Of a stretch of DNA of 5,541 bases, positions 1 through 4,876 are shown piece by piece. Position numbers and translations under genes: made by a program. This stretch comes from an uncultured Eubacteriales bacterium (GTDB lineage Bacteria; Bacillota; Clostridia; Oscillospirales; Ruminococcaceae). Numbering within the stretch: the stretch's first letter is position 1; every line of letters begins with the position of its first letter. Below the pieces are notes generated by a model. The model did no database searches. It was not told where the DNA came from and worked only from the letters and a program-made list of their open reading frames with translations. Location: assembly GCA_900318545.1 (NCBI GenBank), contig ONLC01000154.1, positions 1 through 5,541 of the forward strand. The letters run 5' to 3'.

Positions 1-336
1 TCGGCTTTTTCCTGTCTGCTGACGCTGCCGTTCATGATAATGAATTATGAGCCTATGAGCACAAAGCAGATCCTCTGCTTACTGGGTGCAGGCGCTGCGG
101 CTGCAGGAGGACAGTTTACGATAACTGCGGCATACTCTCACGCACCTGCGAGGGAAATCTCCGTATATGACTACTCACAGCTTATCTTTACTACCACCCT
201 CGGCTTTTTCCTCTTCGGAGATATTCCCGACGGCTGGAGCTTTCTCGGATACTTTATCATTATCGCTATGGCGGTTATAGTATTTCTTTATAATAATGTC
301 TGGCACGACCCCGAAAGGGCACATAAAAAGGACTGA
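1..336 (+). CDS. EamA/DMT-family membrane transporter, C-terminal part (5' end outside window)
   Basis: The reading frame is open from base 1 with no start of its own, so this is the last 111 residues of a longer gene; the internal ATGs near the left edge are not convincing starts. The fragment is very hydrophobic: the end of one helix (residues 1-14), then helices at about 24-45, 53-73 and 79-98, and a short charged tail ending HKKD. The stretch YDYSQLIFTTTLGFFLFGD followed by a G-rich last helix (WSFLGYFIIIAMAVIVFLY) matches the end of the EamA repeat, in which a conserved acidic or glycine turn follows LLFG and precedes the final helix. Members of the drug/metabolite transporter superfamily have about ten helices and sit in the cytoplasmic membrane, exporting metabolites or taking up small molecules; the substrate cannot be told. 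It converges on the 176-residue membrane-protein gene, with only one base between the stops, and has no visible link to the pilus genes. Confidence 0.82.
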   Translation, partial: SAFSCLLTLPFMIMNYEPMSTKQILCLLGAGAAAAGGQFTITAAYSHAPAREISVYDYSQLIFTTTLGFFLFGDIPDGWSFLGYFIIIAMAVIVFLYNNVWHDPERAHKKD

Positions 337-354
337 GTTATTTACTCAGTCCTT
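328..354. terminator. Bidirectional intrinsic terminator shared by two convergent genes
   Basis: A perfect 11-bp stem (328-338 with 344-354, AAGGACTGAGT) with a 5-nt loop is followed on the plus strand by a T-rich tract (cttcttcatttt) and on the minus strand by CTTTTTATG-like sequence from the A run at 325-329. The stem includes the stop codon of the transporter gene (334-336) and of the membrane-protein gene (338-340), so it can end transcription from both sides. Confidence 0.8.
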
Positions 355-868
355 CTTCATTTTCAGCTTCGATCTCAGGCACTCTGTACCTATAAAATGT
401 GAACGCCGCTATCAAAGTAAGCATATTAAACGGCACCTGAAAAAAGATCAATCCGCCAAATACAAGACCTATGATATAGCTGAGCGCATATATTGTTGAG
501 AACAACTTTACAGTCGGGCTGAAACACTTGTCAAGCTTATAAAATGCTGTCAGAATAAGAATATCAGCAGCAAGGTTAATGAGCTGGCATATAATTGTTG
601 AGGTCAATGTCGAAACTATTGTTCCGATAATCTTTCCCACTGCGTTGATAATGAACATTGATATAAAAACAAGTATCGGGTTTCCGACGGCAAGCAATGT
701 TGCCATCCCACCGAGGTTTTTATCCGGTCTTCCATATGTATCAACCGAAAAAGAAGATATATCTGACAAGATAAACAGAACCACCCTTACTACCAACCCC
801 AGTGCAAAGAATATGACACTCAATCTCAGGTGTTTATCCTGCGGAAAAAGCTTTTTTATTCTTTCCAT
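338..868 (-). CDS. Unrecognised polytopic membrane protein (176 aa)
   Basis: The family is not recognised. A basic N-terminus (MERIKKLFPQDKHLR) is followed by hydrophobic segments at about residues 15-35, 57-78, 80-108 (possibly one long or two short helices), 122-142 and 144-160, and by an acidic C-terminal tail (EIEAENEEGLSK). By the positive-inside rule the basic N-terminus is probably cytoplasmic. A polar stretch with DTYGRPDKNLGG (43-54) lies between the first two helices. The start at 866-868 is supported by a GGGAGG site (873-878) with a short 4-nt gap. It lies 60 bp downstream of pilT on the same strand, where PilC or another pilus gene is often found, but at 176 residues with several helices it does not look like PilC, PilM, PilN or PilO. 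A hairpin with a T tract sits between the two genes, so co-transcription is probably partial. A pilus role would be guilt by association only. Confidence 0.72.
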   Translation of the reverse strand: MERIKKLFPQDKHLRLSVIFFALGLVVRVVLFILSDISSFSVDTYGRPDKNLGGMATLLAVGNPILVFISMFIINAVGKIIGTIVSTLTSTIICQLINLAADILILTAFYKLDKCFSPTVKLFSTIYALSYIIGLVFGGLIFFQVPFNMLTLIAAFTFYRYRVPEIEAENEEGLSK

Positions 869-883
869 ATTTCCTCCCGATAG

Positions 884-911
884 AAAAGGGGAACAAAAAC
901 CGTTCCCCTTT
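884..911 (-). terminator. Intrinsic terminator downstream of pilT
   Basis: A perfect 10-bp inverted repeat (885-894 with 902-911, core GGGGAAC/GTTCCCC) with a 7-nt loop. Read on the minus strand, the stem ends in TTTT (887-884) followed by CTATC. It sits 17 bp past the pilT stop and ends only about 6 bases before the ribosome site of the next gene, so it probably ends or attenuates the pilB-pilT transcript rather than fully isolating the downstream gene. Confidence 0.68.
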
Positions 912-928
912 AATTGGAATATTAATTA

Positions 929-1993
929 TCAGCCTGCGATAAATCTCTTGAGGTCTGCAGGGTTTACGCACTTCTCAAGTGCTACATCCAAGGAGATCGT
1001 CTTGGAACGAACGAGCTTTGCAAGCTCCTGATCCATAGTCTGCATTCCCTGTGCCTTACCTGTCTGCATTGCCGAGCTGATAAGGTGTACCTTATCGTCA
1101 CGAATCATAGCCTTGATGTTATCGGTAGCGTTCAGTATCTCACAGCAAGCCACACGGCTTGTACCGTCCATTGTACGGCAAAGAGTCTGAGTACAGATAC
1201 CTACAAGTACAGATGCGAGCTGAGTTCTGATCTGGTGCTGCTGATGTGCAGGGAAAACGTCGATAATACGGTCGATGGTGGAAGGAGCGGACGTTGTATG
1301 AAGTGTACTCATAACAAGGTGTCCTGTCTCGGCTGCGGTTACGGCAGCTTCGATGGTCTCGAAGTCACGCATTTCTCCTACGAGGATGATATCGGGGTCC
1401 TCACGGAGGGCAGCTCTCAGTGCCATTGAGAAGCTTGGTACGTCAGGTCCGATCTCTCTCTGGTTTACCATACATCTCTTGTGAGCGTGCATATACTCGA
1501 TAGGGTCCTCAATTGTGATGATATGTGCCGACTTATGGATATTAACATGGTCGATCATTGCAGCAAGTGTTGTTGACTTACCTGAACCTGTAGGGCCTGT
1601 TACAAGAACAAGTCCACGGGGACGCATAGCAAACTCTGCCAGTACAGGCGGAAGGTCGAGGTCGGTAAGTGTCGGGATATCGTTTCTCAGCAGACGGAAT
1701 GCGATAGCTGTGTTATTTCTCTGACGATAGATATTAACACGGTGACGGAAGCCTCTGCTCGATACGTATGTAAGGTCGGTATCGATGTGATCCTTTACCT
1801 GCTGGAGCTGTCTTTCGTTGCAGACGTCCTTGCAGATGCCCTGAATTTCGATCTCTGTCATATCAGGATAAGACGAAAGCTTCCTCAGATTACCGCCCTG
1901 ACGAACGATAGGGGGGATACCGACCGTAAAATGCAGGTCGGAGCAGCCCAGAGCTCTTGCCTCATCAAGGATCTTGTTAATGTTGATTGCCAT
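929..1993 (-). CDS. pilT: Type IV pilus twitching-motility / retraction ATPase PilT
   Basis: PilT is a hexameric cytoplasmic ATPase that powers pilus retraction by disassembling pilin into the membrane. The 354-residue length is typical. The N-terminal PAS-like domain carries the PilT signature SDLHFTVGIPPIVRQ (18-32). The ATPase core has Walker A GPTGSGKST (133-141, K139), Asp box IITIEDPIEY (158-167), Walker B IILVGEMRD (202-210, E207) and His box TGHLVMSTLHT (223-233). LPPVLAEFAMRPRGLVLVTG (114-133) just ahead of the P-loop is the close PilT form. The C-terminal IRDDKVHLISSAMQTGKAQG region (297-316) corresponds to the AIRNLIRE-type tail that separates PilT from PilB; there the usual RE is RD. 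Eight cysteines, including a CC pair at 283-284, are more than usual, but no CxxC zinc motif is present. The ATG at 1991-1993 is preceded by GGAGGT (2002-2007) with an 8-nt gap. It follows pilB by 91 bp on the same strand, probably in one operon. Confidence 0.96.
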   Translation of the reverse strand: MAININKILDEARALGCSDLHFTVGIPPIVRQGGNLRKLSSYPDMTEIEIQGICKDVCNERQLQQVKDHIDTDLTYVSSRGFRHRVNIYRQRNNTAIAFRLLRNDIPTLTDLDLPPVLAEFAMRPRGLVLVTGPTGSGKSTTLAAMIDHVNIHKSAHIITIEDPIEYMHAHKRCMVNQREIGPDVPSFSMALRAALREDPDIILVGEMRDFETIEAAVTAAETGHLVMSTLHTTSAPSTIDRIIDVFPAHQQHQIRTQLASVLVGICTQTLCRTMDGTSRVACCEILNATDNIKAMIRDDKVHLISSAMQTGKAQGMQTMDQELAKLVRSKTISLDVALEKCVNPADLKRFIAG

Positions 1994-2042
1994 AGTGATC
2001 TACCTCCATATAATAAAGATATTATTTTTATTTCGAGTGCTG

Positions 2043-2062
2043 CTCTCCCTGCGCAGGCAGAG
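2043..2062 (-). other. Imperfect palindrome in the pilB-pilT spacer
   Basis: The 20-base sequence from 2043 to 2062 is an inverted repeat with one mismatch (arms CTCTcCCTGC and GCAGGcAGAG). On the minus strand it falls about 23 bp past the pilB stop and 49 bp before the pilT start. It has no T tract after it, so it is not a classical terminator. It could be a transcript hairpin that stabilises or processes the pilB end, or a protein-binding site. No convincing promoter for pilT was found in the spacer. Confidence 0.35.
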
Positions 2063-2084
2063 AAAGCAATCACAATATTATCAG

Positions 2085-3761
2085 TTAAACTGCATATGTT
2101 ACACGAACAAGCTCATCAATAGAGGTCACGCCCTCCTGTACAAGCTTGGATACGTTGTCACGAAGCAGGCGGCAGCCTTCTTCCTTGGCAAGCTCCTGAA
2201 TCTGTTCTGACTTTGCGCCTGCTGCGATGATCTCCTTCATCTTAGGTGTAGCAAGCAGGATCTCATGGATAGCGGTACGTCCTGTATAGCCTGTATTGTT
2301 GCATCTCGGGCAGCCGCAGGCCTGATAGATAGGAACGGAATGATCTATCTGCATAAGCTCATTGTCGCCGCTGGTAGACATTACTTCCTTTTTGCAGTCA
2401 TTACAGAGCACCTTTGTAAGTCTCTGCGCTACAACGCCGATAAGCGAGGTTGCGACCATGTATGCGTCAACGCCCATATCCACAAGTCTTGTAACTGTAG
2501 AAGCAGCATCGTTTGTATGAAGTGTCGAAAGAACAAGGTGTCCTGTGATAGCGGCTCTGATACCGATCTCTGCAGTTTCGGTATCACGCATCTCTCCTAT
2601 CATTATTATGTCAGGGTCCTGACGCAGGATAGAACGAAGCGCAGCTCCGAAGGTCATTCCTGCCTTTTCATTTATCTGACACTGATTGATATTACTGATC
2701 TTTTTCTCGACAGGGTCTTCGACCGTGATAACATTGAGATTAGGCTTTGCTATCTCACCGAGAGCCGCATAAAGCGTAGTAGATTTACCTGAACCTGTAG
2801 GTCCTGTTACCAGAACAACGCCCTGAGGCACCTTAAGGCAGGATACGAATCTCTCATAGTTATAATCCGTCATACCAAGATCCTGGATACGTCTTACCGA
2901 ATCATCGCTGGCAAGGATACGAAGAACTATCTTCTCTCCGTAAACCATAGGAAGATTGGATACACGCAGGTCGATAAGCGTGCCGTCAACGACCTGTGAC
3001 ATACGGCCGTCCTGAGGTACTCTCTTCTCTGCGATGTTCATTCCCGAAAGGATCTTGAAACGTGTTACAAGTGATGTATGAAGAGCTGATGACAGGGTCA
3101 TAAGCTCGATAAGGTCGCTGTTTACACGGATACGTATCTTTGTAATGTCTTTGAAGGGCTCAATATGGATATCTGTTGCGTGCTGACGGAAGCTGTTCTC
3201 AACGATGGCCGTAGCAAGCTTAACGATAGGAGCATTCTCGATACGCTCCTCAGACATATCCTTGAGTTCTTCAAGGTCGAGCTCTTCTTCCTTCTCCTTG
3301 GTAGCCTCATCGGCGATAGCATCGGTCTTTCCTGCCGAATACATCTTACCGATAGCTCTGTTGATAGAAGCCTTTGTAGCAAGGACAGGTACGATAGAGC
3401 AGCCTGTGATAACACGAAGGTCCTCAAATACGTAGAAGTTGATAGGGTCATTTGTTGCGACTGTAAGACGCTTACCTACCTTATTTACTGCGATAACAGT
3501 GTACTTTCTGGCGGTCTGCTCGTTTATCCTCTTGACAACGTCGGGGATAAGTTCAGTAGTATCGAGGTCAACGTAAGGAACGTTAAGTCTTTCAGCGAGC
3601 ACCTGTGCAAACTGAACGTCTGTAACGTACTTCAGATCTACGATAACGTCACCAAAGAGCTGACCCTTACGTTCCTTCTGTTTTGCAAGAACGTCCTGCA
3701 GCTGTTCTTCAGTGATCATACCCTTCTGAACAAGATATTGACCTATTGGGCCGTTTCTCAT
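2085..3761 (-). CDS. pilB: Type IV pilus assembly (extension) ATPase PilB / GspE family
   Basis: PilB is the hexameric cytoplasmic ATPase that drives pilus polymerisation through the platform protein PilC. The 558 residues match the family. An N-terminal MshEN/T2SSE_N-type domain (about 1-140) contains the two helical motifs PIGQYLVQKGMITEEQL (5-21) and QLFGDVIVDLKYVTDVQF (34-51), then LNVPYVDL. A highly acidic linker (150-176) follows. The ATPase part has ATDIHIEP (195-202), RIRVNSDL (210-217), ILSGMNIAEKRVPQDGRM (237-254), Walker A GPTGSGKST (320-328), Asp box ITVEDPVEKKI (345-355), Walker B IIMIGEMRD (385-393, E390) and His box TGHLVLSTLHTNDA (406-419). Four zinc-binding cysteines, C453/C456 and C484/C487, precede TGYTGR (490-495); this tetracysteine loop marks PilB/GspE and is absent from PilT. 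The ATG at 3759-3761 follows AGGAG (3770-3774) at 8 nt. It is first in the leftward group, ahead of pilT, and divergent from pilD. Confidence 0.96.
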   Translation of the reverse strand: MRNGPIGQYLVQKGMITEEQLQDVLAKQKERKGQLFGDVIVDLKYVTDVQFAQVLAERLNVPYVDLDTTELIPDVVKRINEQTARKYTVIAVNKVGKRLTVATNDPINFYVFEDLRVITGCSIVPVLATKASINRAIGKMYSAGKTDAIADEATKEKEEELDLEELKDMSEERIENAPIVKLATAIVENSFRQHATDIHIEPFKDITKIRIRVNSDLIELMTLSSALHTSLVTRFKILSGMNIAEKRVPQDGRMSQVVDGTLIDLRVSNLPMVYGEKIVLRILASDDSVRRIQDLGMTDYNYERFVSCLKVPQGVVLVTGPTGSGKSTTLYAALGEIAKPNLNVITVEDPVEKKISNINQCQINEKAGMTFGAALRSILRQDPDIIMIGEMRDTETAEIGIRAAITGHLVLSTLHTNDAASTVTRLVDMGVDAYMVATSLIGVVAQRLTKVLCNDCKKEVMSTSGDNELMQIDHSVPIYQACGCPRCNNTGYTGRTAIHEILLATPKMKEIIAAGAKSEQIQELAKEEGCRLLRDNVSKLVQEGVTSIDELVRVTYAV

Positions 3762-3823
3762 AAATATTACTCCTGTCTCCGCAGATAGTTTTTTAGCGGG
3801 CGGCGGCTTCTGCGGCAGCTGCC
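3762..3823 (-). promoter_or_regulatory. GC-rich structured leader of pilB
   Basis: Between AT-rich flanks lies a GC-rich patch with two inverted repeats: the 10-bp palindrome GGCAGCTGCC (3814-3823), and CCGCAGA (3779-3785) paired with TCTGCGG (3809-3815), a 7-bp stem with a 23-nt loop. In the pilB transcript the latter stem ends 4 nt from the AGGAG ribosome site (3770-3774). The two structures share bases 3814-3815 and so would compete. This could be a translation control element or an operator; no T tract makes it a terminator in the pilB direction. The pairing is seen; the function is inference. Confidence 0.35.
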
Positions 3824-3848
3824 AATTATGTATTTTATCGGTTATTGC

Positions 3849-3877
3849 TTTACTTTTGGGAGAAAATGTGTTATAAT
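3849..3877 (+). promoter_or_regulatory. Sigma-A type promoter for pilD (extended -10)
   Basis: A perfect TATAAT (3872-3877) preceded by TG at 3869-3870 forms an extended -10. A -35 hexamer TTTACT (3849-3854, 4 of 6 matches to TTGACA) lies 17 bp upstream. Transcription should begin near 3884, giving a leader of about 26 nt that contains the AAGGAGG site. It places the TTG at 3877 inside the promoter, so that TTG cannot be the start codon. Confidence 0.75.
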
Positions 3878-3897
3878 TGTTCCAGCCTATAAATCAA
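3870..3897 (-). promoter_or_regulatory. Candidate leftward promoter for pilB, overlapping the pilD promoter
   Basis: On the minus strand, TTGATT (3897-3892) and TATAAC (3875-3870) are separated by 16 bp, matching the housekeeping consensus at 4 of 6 and 5 of 6. The -10 overlaps the pilD -10 on the other strand. It would give pilB a leader of about 100 nt that includes the GC-rich palindromes. It is weaker than the pilD promoter, and no better leftward candidate was found in the 148-bp gap. Confidence 0.35.
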
Positions 3898-3902
3898 GGA
3901 GG
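3896..3902 (+). promoter_or_regulatory. Strong ribosome binding site that sets the pilD start
   Basis: AAGGAGG is a full anti-16S match and ends 7 nt before the ATG at 3910. It lies within the frame that would be read from the upstream TTG at 3877, and so decides for the shorter protein. Confidence 0.85.
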
Positions 3903-3909
3903 AACGAAA

Positions 3910-4731
3910 ATGACTCAATATGATGTTTATAGCTTAGTCATTTATGTGTTTGTATTTATTTTCGGAGCCTGTATCGGAAGCTTTCTTAACGTTTGCATCT
4001 ACAGGCTGCCGCTGAACGAGAGCCTTATCAAAAGGAACTCGCACTGCATGACCTGCGGTACTGAAATCAGAAAGCGTGATCTTATACCGATAATCAGCTG
4101 GTGCTGTCTTAAAGGAAAATGCCATGCCTGCGGAGCAAAGATCTCCCCAAGATACACTGTAGTCGAGGCTTTGAACGCACTGCTCTATCTGTTTGTGTTC
4201 TGGCACTTTGACGGCATTGTACAGCTCTGGCCTGCAATACTCACCTGCCTGCTGTTCTCGGCACTGATAGTTGTGTTCTTCATGGACTGGGACACCCAGC
4301 TTATAAACAGCTTTGTATGCCTGTTCATTGCACTACTCGGTGTTGCAGCAATCTTCCTGACGGACGATTACTTTGGTCTGACGCTCAGCTCGCACATTAT
4401 CGGAGCCTTCTGCGTAAGTGTTCCGCTGCTGCTGATAGCACTTATCTCAAAAGAGAGGGCTATGGGCATGGGCGATGTTTACCTTATGGCTGCCGCAGGA
4501 CTATTCCTCGGTACACAGGGGGTGCTGGTTGCACTTGGTATCGGGCTTATCGGCGGAGCGATAGGCGGGCTTATCCTGAAGAAGATAAACGGCGGTTCAC
4601 AGTTTGCGTTCGGGCCGTTTCTGTCGGTCGGGATCGCTGTTGCAGTACTGTACGGTGACATCATCGGGAACTGGTATATGGAGTTTACGGGTCTCAGGGA
4701 GCTCCTTGAAGATGCCGTACAAATAATCTGA
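3910..4731 (+). CDS. pilD: Prepilin leader peptidase / N-methyltransferase PilD (A24A)
   Basis: PilD is a polytopic membrane aspartic protease that removes the short positively charged leader of type IV prepilins and usually methylates the new N-terminus. The product is 273 residues. It shows FGACIGSFLNVCIYRLP (18-34), the N-terminal signature of the family; two CxxC pairs (C46/C49 and C71/C74), the cytoplasmic zinc region kept in bifunctional enzymes; first catalytic aspartate D126 in FFMDWDTQLI; and the GxGD motif in AMGMGDVYLM (G186 to D189). The spacing of 63 between the aspartates fits the family. About seven or eight hydrophobic helices follow the expected pattern, and a glycine-rich helix (IGLIGGAIGGLIL, 211-223) and FGPFLSVG (234-241) end the catalytic part. 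The usual Pro-Asp after the first aspartate motif is Asn-Ser (133-134). The gene is divergent from pilB and single in its transcript, closed by a terminator 5-15 bp downstream. Confidence 0.95.
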   Translation: MTQYDVYSLVIYVFVFIFGACIGSFLNVCIYRLPLNESLIKRNSHCMTCGTEIRKRDLIPIISWCCLKGKCHACGAKISPRYTVVEALNALLYLFVFWHFDGIVQLWPAILTCLLFSALIVVFFMDWDTQLINSFVCLFIALLGVAAIFLTDDYFGLTLSSHIIGAFCVSVPLLLIALISKERAMGMGDVYLMAAAGLFLGTQGVLVALGIGLIGGAIGGLILKKINGGSQFAFGPFLSVGIAVAVLYGDIIGNWYMEFTGLRELLEDAVQII

Positions 4732-4735
4732 TTAG

Positions 4736-4771
4736 AAAAAAACACGCCGTCCGCACCGGGCGGCTGTTTTT
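4736..4771. terminator. Intrinsic terminator of pilD (bidirectional form)
   Basis: An 8-bp GC-rich stem (4746-4753 with 4757-4764, one G-T pair) with a 3-nt loop is flanked by seven A on the left (4736-4742) and TGTTTTT on the right (4765-4771). With one bulged base the A and T flanks extend the stem. It starts 5 bp past the pilD stop. Confidence 0.85.
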
Positions 4772-4799
4772 AAGGGCAGACATCTGCCCTTATAATTTT
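4771..4799. terminator. Second terminator-like hairpin behind pilD
   Basis: TAAGGGCAG (4771-4779) pairs perfectly with CTGCCCTTA (4784-4792) around a 4-nt loop, followed by TAATTTT. It overlaps the T tract of the preceding terminator by one base, so it may act as a backup. Confidence 0.6.
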
Positions 4800-4803
4800 G
4801 CTC

Positions 4804-4836
4804 AAAAGAGCCTCCTGTTTTACAGGGGGTTCTTTT
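4804..4836. terminator. Long 15-bp hairpin, bidirectional terminator
   Basis: Bases 4804-4818 pair along their whole length with 4822-4836, counting two G-T pairs, around a TTT loop. The outer four pairs are A-T on both sides (AAAA/TTTT), so the hairpin can end transcription from either direction; on the minus strand it would serve the surface-protein gene whose stop is at 4877. Confidence 0.72.
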
Positions 4837-4839
4837 CAG

Positions 4840-4863
4840 CAAGCGGCTCATAAGAGCCGCTTG
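4840..4863. repeat. Perfect 10-bp inverted repeat just past the surface-protein gene
   Basis: CAAGCGGCTC (4840-4849) and GAGCCGCTTG (4854-4863) form a perfect stem with loop ATAA. It is 13 bp past the stop of the leftward gene. It has no adjacent T run of its own, but on the minus strand it runs straight into the 15-bp hairpin, so the pair could form a compound terminator. Confidence 0.6.
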
Positions 4864-4876
4864 TGATCTTGTTGAA

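Noticed and set aside
296..499. Short plus-strand frame crossing the convergent junction
   Set aside because: It runs through the bidirectional terminator and overlaps two better genes in other frames; composition is not protein-like.
579..1429. Plus-strand open frames opposite the membrane-protein gene and pilT
   Set aside because: They are shadows of the minus-strand genes, with no protein family features; one crosses the gene junction and terminator.
2265..2792. 175-codon open frame on the plus strand opposite pilB
   Set aside because: It lies fully inside pilB, whose motifs are unmistakable; the product is Cys/Arg-rich with no domain and no ribosome site. The 3165-3788 frame opposite pilB is rejected for the same reason.
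3781..3823. Terminator between the divergent genes (T run at 3789-3794 next to GC-rich sequence)
   Set aside because: The T run lies on the wrong side of the hairpins for a plus-strand terminator, and on the minus strand it reads as A; neither divergent gene needs a terminator here.
3808..3828. Sigma-54 type promoter for pilB around TTGGCAGCTGCCGCAG
   Set aside because: The GG element resembles a -24 site, but the GC of the -12 site is not at the right spacing and TTGCA is missing.
3877..3909. TTG at 3877 as the start of pilD, giving 11 extra residues
   Set aside because: The TTG overlaps the -10 box TATAAT, no ribosome site precedes it, and a full AAGGAGG lies 7 nt before the ATG at 3910.
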